Shown here in pieces: positions 50,901 to 60,500 of a DNA stretch of 64,000 bases. The position numbers were made by a program, and so were the translations under genes. The DNA is taken from contig OX387205.1 of NCBI GenBank assembly GCA_947561715.1, positions 3,601,001-3,665,000 on the forward strand, in the 5' to 3' direction. Source of the DNA: Ascidia mentula (taxonomy: Eukaryota; Chordata; Ascidiacea; Phlebobranchia; Ascidiidae). Each line of letters begins with the position of its first letter. Position 1 is the first letter of the stretch. The notes beneath the pieces were generated by a model. It saw only the letters and a program-made list of their open reading frames with translations. It ran no database searches and had not been told where the DNA came from.

Positions 50901-53900
50901 GATAAAAAGCACCTTGTTCAACACTGCCTACACAACATTCCTAACGCTTGATTTTGAAACACTGCGTTGGTTCTACACGGTTTTACATATTATTTAGATG
51001 TAGTTCAAACCACTTTTCTTGTTTTTTTCTGACGATGCGTAATTATTTATTTATTTATTTAACATCACTGTATTCATTCCATATATATATATATTGTTGC
51101 TGCACTGGTTCTAACTTAAGCACTGCTTTTTGATAAATGTCTTTTGATGAATAATATCACCACGCAACACTGCGGCGCATGTTATTTCAAACAAAAAATA
51201 CCATTTTTCCGTTACAACGACATCAACTATCGTAATTCTCAGGATGTAACCTTGCATCAGGAATAGGCGAGTTATAAGTGACCGCACTTCAGCGATGGGA
51301 AGTTGTTGTGTCAGTCTGAGTATTTTCAAGTGATCGACAACGCTGCAACAAGCCTTGCTAACAACTGTTCACGCCCCATCGTCGCCCATAGTGACTCGAA
51401 AATGTTGCCTATATATTGGTATTGTGCGCTGTGTTATAGTTGCAGAAACCAACACGGAATGCGTGGAGCATGCTGCAATCTCATGTAATTTACTTTGATT
51501 TAAAATGCAACTGCTGTCATTGTACATTATGTGTTGCTAAAAGTTGCTCCTGTCTCGTCACAATTTTATCACAAAAACGGCTTACTACAACTAACGTGCA
51601 GTTTTCCTGTAGGCTAACTTTCTACTTGGCTGGGTCGTTTGTTGAGTCTATTTGTCAACATCTGCGTGGCTAACAGTTCTCTGCTTTTGATAAACTCGCT
51701 GTAAACTCGCTGAACTTCTAAGCGAAGACCGACTCGACATGAGACCATGCAGGTTCAGAACGCAATAATAATAAGCATGCAGTCATTCCCTGCCACCAAA
51801 GTGACAGATCGGGGATCTGTTGAACATATCTGGTAGCTAACACCGAACCCGACAGCTAGAACCGCACAATGATAAAGTCAGGGCTTAAGGGAAAAGCCAG
51901 CGTCCGTCATTTCAATTCTCCGTCATTACCCACGCTTACGTTGAAAAATTGGCGCCTGTGTTACGGAATACATGGTCGTATGCGTTTTACAATATACCCG
52001 GCACAAAGCAAGTGTCTTGTTGTGCATCAAATTAAGGGTTACGCAGATGCACTTGTTTGAACCCAAATCAATAGCTCAGAAGGCGACTGTATGAAATTTA
52101 CCAGGAATGCGAACCAGTGACTCGTTATATACGTGCGAATTGGGTTCGCTCATGAAGCAATTTCAACTAATGAAGTTGAAACGACTGTGGAGGTAGGTAT
52201 CATGCATTGTAAAGGTTTATAACACGCACATATTCAAAACCTGGCAACGTAGAACTGTAAACAAGTTGAGGATATTAAGTGTACTAACAAACAGCCTATA
52301 TCTGTGGGATAGGCTACAACGTAAATAGAAATGGTATTTTGAATGGAAAATCGGTCAAAACAACTTTAAAAGCCTTTGATGAGATACGACAAACACAACA
52401 CAAGAACAGTTCACCCCAAGTAACTCTGGCGGTTTGAAACAACAACAACGGAGTTGAATCATTCGATAGTGTTTGAACCAAGACCGGGAACGCTTTCTAG
52501 AAACATATTATGTATCGTGTAATTGCCAAAAGAGGCCCTTCACGTATGTATATATATACATAACTATTCTATTTCCATCTACCCCTTGTCACGTATAAAA
52601 ATATAACGGAATACAGGTGTGTATTGTAAACAAAGCTATTGTAATCAGTCAATGTCGGTCTTAAGACGATTTCGTAACAACATGACTGGATACTTAAATT
52701 TACTTGCGAACTGAAACACGATACAATTCCTTTTGAAAATCTTGGGTTTTGTTTACTACCTCATTGTGATGTCACAATCGATGAGTTGGCGCACTTTTTC
52801 AATTAAAAAAAAACGCTTTAGCGTGGCAACACATTAAAAACCTTTACACAGACTAAAATATTTCTGCAATTCGCAACGTACATAGCCTGTAAGTGGAATA
52901 ACTCCTTGCTCGCAACTTTAATGACTGAAACAACACTTCACTTGACACACGTATACTTTTAAGTAAATCACGACTATTCATATCTTAGTATATCATCATG
53001 CTGCAACATTTGCAATGCGCTGCGGCATTTTGCACCAAATGTAACATATTTCACGAAACCTATCATGCACCTCGTTGCTCAGCAACCAACGCAGCCAAAC
53101 GCAGTCAACCTACAAAAAGTGGCTCTTGTGTACCGAGCTTGACCCGCGAAAACTGTTTTGGACGAAGCTCCCAAAAGCGAAACGTTACGTCATGATATGC
53201 GTTTCAATGGGAGGTTTACAGGTTGGTTTGGGGAGGGGTTGATAGATTGAACGTAGGGCGGGCGCCTCCTTAAAATGAGCTTCAATGGGGCTTGTGTAAA
53301 TTCCACTTGGCCGCAGAATCACCTGGGCTATCCGGGACCTTCAGCGCCAGACACACCCCGGGTTACTAATGGAGGATTTTGGAAAGTCAACCGTAATGGA
53401 AAGCACTTTGTCGAGACTTTCCGAAGCTTGGGAAGTTTTCCGTTTGACAAATTTGCGAAGGTCAGTGTAGTCTATAGCTACACAGGGAACGAGTTTTCAA
53501 AAATATCACAGAAAGGTTTGGATCCTGTTTCTTATTTTGTTTGCATGGAAACAAGTTTTGTGAAATCGACAGAAAAATTATAAAGCATAAATAAAACAAC
53601 AAACTTGACTGCGCCAAAGCAATAAGCCTTATTGTGCGTGCGAGTATTTCTATCGGTATAGTGGGGTATACGTTGTGACTGCAACACATCTCCAATAACT
53701 TGTCAACAAACTCCATAATACAGGCCGTAGCATCAAAAGATCAGCCCCAATGCGAAGAGTTCAACCTACAGCCAACATAAGGCCAGGCTGGGCTTGAAGT
53801 AATGAATGGTTGTAGGACTGTATGTCATACGGAGATGATTGATGGCACTTCAGTCACGAGAGGAAGTCGATAGGTTCATAACCCCGTATGTTCGCATTTG

Positions 53901-56900
53901 TAATGGTCAACACAGAGGTGAGAGCAAAATGAATTCGGTTTATTTTTGAACGAAATTAATGATGCGGTATGGGTCGACAGTATAGTAGATTGGCGTGTTT
54001 GCGATTCACAGAAGATACACCACTGGCATTAATCTTCGGTTTTCAATGACAGGCCGAATTCATTTGTCACAGCACTTGCGCTCATGTTTGTGAAATTGGG
54101 GTTTCGGTTCTACAGGAACACGTTCACAGAACAAGCAAAAAGAGATCACTAGGCTATCAAAGAGGTGACGTTATACAGCCCCTCTACCAACAAACACAAA
54201 TGCATGCACAACAAAAACAGTTTGAAACTGAAATAAACGACATAACGTGGTCTACACCAGTACTTTTCAACTTTCGGCTTATGGTTATTTGTTTTTAAGG
54301 GCACCGAAACATTTATTGTGTAATATATGGATTTCTTCTGGTGCGTTTTTTCAATACTAAATATTCTTTCTTTTTCATATATTGTTTTCATTACATTTTC
54401 AGCTCAGTTTCACAAAATGAACGGTCTGTCAAAGAGTTGTTTTGAAACTTTTTCGGTCCGCAAATGTAATATGGTTAAGAACCACTGGTGAACACGGCCA
54501 CAATATCTACAAACATGTTATAAATAGGCAATTATTCGTACCTTTTTCGATAGACGTTTGCCTCATAACCTGAGCGAGTTCAAATCCATGGGAAAGCCTC
54601 CGCGAAACGGAATCAAAGCTGCTTCTCGTACGGGAAGGGGGGCGTGGCGGGACGAGCGCGGTGCTGATTGGACTGTGCAAAGATAATTGAGCGTTATTAC
54701 GTAACAAGCAAACAAGACACTGAAACGGTGCAGTTGTTTTTTTCTGTTTTAACAACACAGGCAATGTAGATTTACTTTTTTTTTTATATAAATGTAAGAA
54801 TTCAACTGGTTTTAAACCACAAATAGGGCAGCTGTTTTATGCAAAATTATCACCCAAAAAGCGAGTGCCAAACAAGACACAAACACAAATAAAATACGTC
54901 TGTTGCAGTAGCTAGATTTCCAAAATTTAAAAAGAAAAAAAATTGGTGGGTGAAAAAGAAGGGACCACACACGTTAGAGGTTACCGGAAATTAACGACCA
55001 CAAATTCACTCGTTAACCTGCACTTCGTAGTGTTTGAAGTGATCGTTAGTGTGGGTATATTGGCCCAGGTGCTTTCGAATCCTAATGTGTACTTAGATCG
55101 TAAACTATATTTTACTTGCCCATATCGTTTCGTATTGTAGGAAATCTACCCAACGGTGCTTTCAATCAGTTAACTAGTTCTAAATATATATTGGTTTAGT
55201 ATTTTTGTGCCATACCGCGACCCAGTATGTTTGCCTTGAGACTTTCTGGATAATTGTCATAAAAATGCATGTTTTGCAATACTGCATTCCCATTGAGCAA
55301 ACAAGTTTTATATGAACTTCACTTGGTTAATTATCATATTATTTTAGGTTTTAATGAAAATGTTTTGTATAGGAAGCAGAGCGAGGCGAAATCAATATTT
55401 CAAAAAAAGTAAGACAATAACCGGCCAATTGTCTTAGAAAATAAAATTTATTCGATTAAAGCTGTTACTCAAGAAATCAAACACAACTCAAGAACTATGG
55501 GTTTTTCTGGAAACAAAGAGTTTCTTCATACATACAATGTTTAGAACATACTTGCAACCTACTTTCAAGTTTTTCCGCAAAAACCAGCTGTGTGTTGATA
55601 GTTACCCAAACAAATCAACGAGGGTCAGAAAACAGGAAAAACTGGTCACGCCACTCACCTCGACATTTCCTCTGTAGTCAACTTCACTCCTGGGTCAATC
55701 CTCCGCTCCAACTCGACGGAAAAAGATCTTCTACGTCTCAATACTTCAGACTTGGGAGGAGAGGCTGCCGGTTCCGCTGTAGATTAAGAAATTTGGGAAA
55801 ACGTTTCATAAATTCTAATAGATAGAACAAATTTAATTCGCACAAGCTTTTCTTTATAGATTATTGTATGGATTTTTGCAGCTGGAATTATGCGAAGCAC
55901 TTTAATCAAAATGCAATTTAAAGTTTATATTTTCATGGACAATAACTTTTTTTAATTTTTGCTTTTCCGTTTATGAATGTATATTTAAACCCAATAAAGC
56001 GATACAGCGTTTCGTTACAAAAACAGCCCTGAAGTAACGAAGTCTATCATAACTACGCCAAATTACGGTATCGTAACATACCAAAAGTTCGATAACTACA
56101 GCTTCTACCTGGTATATCTGCCACGCTGCTTAGTTGAGCGATGTAACGGTCAAGCTCGTCCAGTTGGCTCTGTAGATCCGGAGCAACATCCGGCTTTGCG
56201 TCCTGTGCGGCGGGGCGTGTCTCCTGGGGCGGCGGTGACGTCACGCTCGGCAATGGACTGATTGGGGATGTCACGCTAGACAGCGGACTGCTTCGCGATG
56301 ATCTGTGAAGGCAAATGCGTGCATGATATGTGTTAATGGTTAAACTGATCATTTTACACGTTGTGCAATCTACCATCGGCCATACGGGTTTACCCAGTAA
56401 TAAAAAAGAAACTGTTTTAAATACATGGTGTTCTTGCAAGCATTACGTCGTATTGCAAGTCCTTTACCTGATGAAAAATTTAACTGATACTTCGCACCAA
56501 TAATTAAGAGTAATTTGATAATGCGGACATTTGCATATTCTAACATTGTGTTTGTGTTACTACTCGGAGATTGTCCGTTATTAAAACAAGCTGACAGGTA
56601 GTCAGGTACATAGCATCAGCGTGAAGTTAAATAAGCAACCATTATGTCAAGATCATGGACTGTTTCAACAAACAGAACGACTTGGGATATGAATAATTTA
56701 GTCATTGTGGGTTTAAAATAAAGTATTCAGAAAATATTACGCAGGAGCAAGAATCAACAGAGCATCATTTTTTTCTGTATTCATAATTTGACTGCGTAGA
56801 ATATTTAGTTGGAATTGTGGTTGTAACCTCATGTTTTCCGAATACTTGTTCGTACGCATAATTTAACCTTCAATTGAATAGCGCGTTTCAACACGAACAT

Positions 56901-57567
56901 CCTTTCCACGTAATCTAACGACTATGTCGGTTGCATTTTACACTAAAATCGGTCAACGTTATACAGGAAAAGTATTTAAACGCATAGCTGAGTTCTCCTG
57001 TTAATTTACAGTAGAAACCGATCTTCTGGACAAAAATTAAACCCTGACGACCAAACACCTCTCCTATTAACTATCACTGTATTATCAAGGCCTGATAACT
57101 TACGTAAGTCTCTTCTTTTGCTGTTGCAGTTGACTCGCCAGGGGGATTTCCCTCGGTGGAAGACCAGACTCCTTGCGGAGGAGCTTCTGTTTATTCTCGA
57201 ACTCCACCTGGAATTTATCCTGCTCCTCGCGTTCCATCTTCCTCTTCTCCTCCTGCTCCAGGAAGTCGCGCTCCCTTCTCTTGTACAACAACTTCTCTTG
57301 CTCCATCTGTCTCCTTATTATGTCATCTTCCGCGAGCCTCCTGCGGCGGACTTCTTCTTTGTGCTTGTCCTCCTGCATCTTCATCTGTTGCTGCTGAGTC
57401 GGGATGTGCTGAGGTTGATGCATCGGATGAGCGTAGGCGGGAGTGAAGACTACTGCTCTCTTGGCAACGCGAGCATCCGGGACGTTAAAACCGGGTGAGG
57501 TCTCGTGGAAGTGTGGGTGGTGTTCTGGGGGCATCGCGGTTGTTGCCATGTCGACCGACTGCGGTTC
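27486..57567 (-). CDS. TNS: tensin, SH2-PTB focal-adhesion adaptor (long form in window)
   Basis: Minus-strand gene ending in the SH2-PTB pair diagnostic of tensins, which link integrin tails to actin at adhesion sites. The 5'-most exons in view are 57567-57104, 56302-56109, 55776-55659 and 54624-54542. They join in phase to the shared exons 46851-46800, 46733-46547, 46480-46351, 46094-45981, 33830-33689, 31365-31311, 31117-30682, 30446-30309, 30146-30063, 29824-29709, 29561-29426, 29177-29007, 28743-28601, 28280-28165, 27999-27877 and 27627-27486. From ATG 57549 this gives 1041 aa. The exon at 57567 starts with an acceptor, so either more exons lie upstream or this is a (trans-)spliced 5' leader of 18 nt. 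No phosphatase-C2 head is seen. The four upstream exons are assigned by strand, order and phase, and I do not recognise their sequence as tensin. They could belong to a separate gene. Confidence 0.75.
28601..29824 (-). other. TNS: tensin SH2 domain exons and PTB entry
   Basis: Exon 29824-29709 ends with [18 protein letters not shown], the start of the tensin SH2. Exon 29561-29426 has [18 protein letters not shown], whose Arg is the phosphotyrosine-binding Arg of the FLVRES motif (about residue 692), so ligand binding should be intact. Exon 29177-29007 has [20 protein letters not shown] and the tensin signature [18 protein letters not shown]. Exon 28743-28601 links to the PTB with [19 protein letters not shown]. 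Confidence 0.93.
28801..28869 (+). repeat. copy of the GCTAATATGCTA / CGTTTCGAACA repeat family
   Basis: AAAGCCAAAGCTAATATGCT, AACGTTTCGAACACTACTG and GTTCATCATTAGT, ordered as in the 20635 copy. It lies in the tensin intron between the PTB-entry exon and the SH2 exon. Confidence 0.7.
30063..33830 (-). other. TNS: tensin Ser/Pro-rich linker exons
   Basis: Exons 33830-33689, 31365-31311, 31117-30682, 30446-30309 and 30146-30063 code a disordered linker. It has Gly/Ser/Pro/Gln runs ([20 protein letters not shown]), the proline motif [10 protein letters not shown] that could bind an SH3 domain, and many Ser/Thr-Pro sites. Such linkers are typical upstream of the tensin SH2. The 436-nt exon is the largest of the group. 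Confidence 0.8.
31366..33688. other. tensin intron with GC-richer patch
   Basis: No exon needed by phase or seen. At 32175-32275 a short CpG-rich patch holds GTGACGTCAC (32195) and TACGTCAC (32235), which could be regulatory. The rest is AT-rich with no recognised repeat. Confidence 0.4.
37826..37880 (-). repeat. degraded end of the tRNA-derived inverted-repeat element
   Basis: GGTTCACTGGCATC followed by ACAGCCAAGCTGGA matches the reverse complement of the right end of the 15821-15989 element (CTGGCATCACAGCCAAGCTA). No tRNA-like core remains. It suggests a dispersed family. Confidence 0.45.
44601..44667 (-). repeat. copy of the GCTAATATGCTA / CGTTTCGAACA family, opposite orientation
   Basis: CAGATGATGAGCACAGCATT, GTTCGAAACGTTTGCTC and AGCATATTAGCTATGG match the reverse complement of the copies at 20635 and 28801. 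Confidence 0.65.
47350..47923 (-). other. TNS: tensin alternative first coding exon
   Basis: The 574-nt exon codes 191 residues. It opens [20 protein letters not shown], an acidic amphipathic helix with Leu spacing like an LD motif. It then has Ser-rich and strongly basic parts ([34 protein letters not shown]) and an Arg/Ser/Asn tail. I do not recognise it as a known domain. The basic RRHTVSL and RSESFG/RSLSW sites look like basophilic kinase or 14-3-3 type targets, by inference. A TGACGTCA at 48180 lies about 260 bp upstream and could belong to its promoter. Confidence 0.75.
47924..54541. other. tensin intron of the long form, including the likely promoter of the short form
   Basis: No supported exon. 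The part next to 47924 should hold the short-form promoter; I see TGACGTCA at 48180 but no clear TATA box. A TA run lies at about 51080-51095, and a degraded family repeat at 49555-49616. The plus-strand open frame at 53275-53583 has no splice or family support. Confidence 0.4.
49555..49616 (-). repeat. degraded member of the GCTAATATGCTA family
   Basis: CCTTACAGCACTGCATCACG, TTTGTTCTACCATGAATAGC and ATATTAGCTCTGG resemble the reverse complement of the 28801 copy, lacking part of the core. Confidence 0.4.
54542..57567 (-). other. four upstream exons attributed to the long tensin form
   Basis: 57567-57104: [20 protein letters not shown], then a Gln/His stretch and about 80 residues of Glu/Arg/Lys coiled coil ([20 protein letters not shown] ... 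[17 protein letters not shown]). 56302-56109: Ser/Pro repeats ([19 protein letters not shown]) and the helix [20 protein letters not shown]-motif-like. 55776-55659: [20 protein letters not shown] and [10 protein letters not shown]. 54624-54542: [20 protein letters not shown]. All junctions keep frame (phases 2, 1, 2, then 1 into 46851). The exon at 57567 has tandem acceptors (TAGCAG), allowing an extra Gln. The family is not recognised on its own. Confidence 0.65.
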
Positions 57568-57570
57568 CTG

Positions 57571-60500
57571 CTAAAGAGGCAACAAAGTTAACAACTCGCT
57601 GTATCAGTGAATTCTGTTTCTCACTTAAAAGCATCGCGAAAAGAACAATGACCTTAAAAAATTTAACAGTATCCAAATTAAACGATTAAGCTGGAGATTG
57701 GATATTGCTCAGTTTAAATTTTAAGCAGTTTTGTAAACCAGAAATACACTTGCTGGTAGTATGAACTTACCTATATACTTTGCAGCTAAACTAACAAAAC
57801 TCTATTCAATATACAATACTCTACCCTGCAACGAAAAAATATTGTTGACAAGGCTACCAAAACTTTTCTTCGAATACTACATAAAAAACGCATTCAACTG
57901 TATTCAGAGAAAAAACATTTCGCGTTCGGTGTGCACAGCTTACCCTTTGAAACTTTTCGCAATTTGGGGTTAACTGAATTGAACCCAAGGGGTGCTATAG
58001 TCAGACAAAGCGCTCACTGAAGCAGAAACTAAAAATCAGTACCGCATTCTTTAGGTCGCTGGTACGAAATTGTATCCCATGTGAATCAGGCTCAACTAAG
58101 AGAGCTGCAGTTGAGACCTGTGAAAGTCCCAAGATGCCGGGCTTTATGGATACCTGTTCATTACACTAGCACCTTTACTGTTGCATAACCCTTTATTATC
58201 CTATAACCCTGAAGAAACAGGCCAACTCTGACTTTCGCATGTTGCTACATTTTACTTTCTGGCAGTATCAACAACCAAAGGGTTTTCGCCTATTGTGGCC
58301 GAAAACTTGAACACAACACCCAAATGCAACATACAACACATTGAGAACACTAATTTGGTAACAATGCAAACCCCGAACGTAGTCTGGTCAAACCTAGAGC
58401 GACTGCACACTCTGATAACTTCAAACAACTACTATGCGGGGCACGTAATCCTCAGCACATATAGATGCCGGAACTTTAAGCCGTAACGTTCGCACTTTCA
58501 AAGCTGACAGAAAAACTTCAGTGGGTTATAATCTCATTACAAGGCGCTGGCTTTAATGGTGCGCTTTCTGAACGATTTGTCAACGTTAAACTGTCACCTA
58601 CTCGACGAGGTTGCCACGGCAACAACTTGCAGTCATCAGTTATTGGTCGACAGGTTTATGGTGGCGGCCTATCGAATCTGGCGCCTTTACGAATTTAAAG
58701 AATTAATTGACTGTTGCAATAGCTTGATAGTTGCCTCTGCCCTAATAATTGCGAGTTAGATTTGCATTTATTCGTGGTGTTGTTAGGTTCCGTATCTCGT
58801 CAAGGGTTTACGTTATACACACAGTTTCAACCAACTCTCAAATTACTAGTTCATGCTCAAATGGTTACGTAGAAAATCAGCGCAATACACGTGAACCAGA
58901 AAAAAAGACGCCCCTAGATTTCTACTGCCGACAAACGATCTGTTCGCGCAACCACGCTCCGTTCGGAGCTTAAACGAAGTATGTAATGGAAGACGTAGCA
59001 CGGAAAAGACGTTTAACTTCTTATCCGATAAAGATCAAGTTCCTGTCAGCGCCGCTGGCTTTATATTTTTGATATAAATTATTTACGTCTAACTACTATG
59101 GGGATGGGACATACTGCAATGAGATGACATTTTAAACATGTTTCAGCAACGCATACTTGAGCGTGTTAAGACAACACAGCCTGCAAAGTCCGCTTTCATT
59201 AAATTTGTAACATTTTGAACTTTTCATTATTGAGCACTAAAAATTGATGTGTTTTTTTACTAATTTGTGTTTCCTGTGTATGTCCTATGACAATGACAAG
59301 GCTATCTATTAGCACGATAAAAGTTGATGTTTCAGCAGAGTCTGTAAGTTAGACAAGGAAACACACATGGAGTTGTTGCAGGTATTAAGGCAGCAGTCAA
59401 TGCCTATATGGGCATGGATTTGCAAAACATTAGCACAGCCTTAAAATGTCGAATTTTGTGAGTCAACAGCACTTGCATCCATTTACGTGGGAACGAAGCC
59501 CTGTATCCTCATCACCACAAACCGCCGAGATTGGAACCACGGGCCTTGGTAATGCCATAAATAGGGAAGAAATAAGGCAATTGCGGCCGCAACAACACTG
59601 GCGAACACTAAAGACTGCATTCCAACCCATATTAGGCTGGCTCGCACGAAACTTCGTCCACGGGACAGTCCCTATTGTGCAACAAGCAATTACTGGCGTG
59701 GGAGCGTCTGGACATTGTGTCTCGAACACTAATAAGGAACACAAAACGAAACGAAAGTTTTGCAAAGAACTCTGCGTCTGTGATTTTGTGCATTGAGTCC
59801 CATAAACTGTTAAGCATCATACGGCTATTAATTGATTGAACAGAGTTTTAATGACCCAGTAAGCCTTAACTGGTATATAAATACAGCTTGATAGGGGCGA
59901 TCAATTTATAAAACTGGCAGCACGTCGTCAAGATCATTATGCGATGGTCGTTTACAAAACGAAACCGTTCGCACGCTTTAATAGGTCTCTAAAGCGGTTT
60001 TATTTATGTCATAATATAGATTATGTCGTATTGCAAAAGAGGGGCAGTAAAATTATTAATACCTGATTTGTTAACGTCGTAGCCAGGTATTACAAGGCAA
60101 AAATAAGAACACTACAAATAGTAAGATTAAAAACATTGCAAGATAACTCCTTCAAACAACTCAGTTCATCTATATAACATCGTACACAACAATTCCAGCA
60201 AAACGTATTGATAAGCGTGATTCAAACGTTTACGGTAAGTAGAAGATCGTTCTTAACTGGGCGTTTTCAATCACTCTGAGACACCCCAGCCTTATCTTAT
60301 CTTATCTGTCTGACGCCATTCAAGTAATATGCGACACCAGGGATTGGCCAAACCCTGGACGTGTACCTTTTGGTACTCTGAACATACGAAACTCTTGGCG
60401 ACACGTCCACAAATGGATTCCCATTGTAATAGATGTAATTTCTCTTGAGTTTCAACAGTGAAGTTTGACACAATATTGCAGTCTATACTCGTCTGTGAAG

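Noticed and set aside
53275..53583. Plus-strand open frame starting [14 protein letters not shown]
   Set aside because: Begins with a plausible ATG but has no recognisable family, no polyadenylation signal soon after, and lies in a tensin intron on the other strand.
57118..57498. 126-codon plus-strand open frame rich in Leu
   Set aside because: It is the antisense shadow of the Glu/Arg/Lys coiled-coil exon of tensin.
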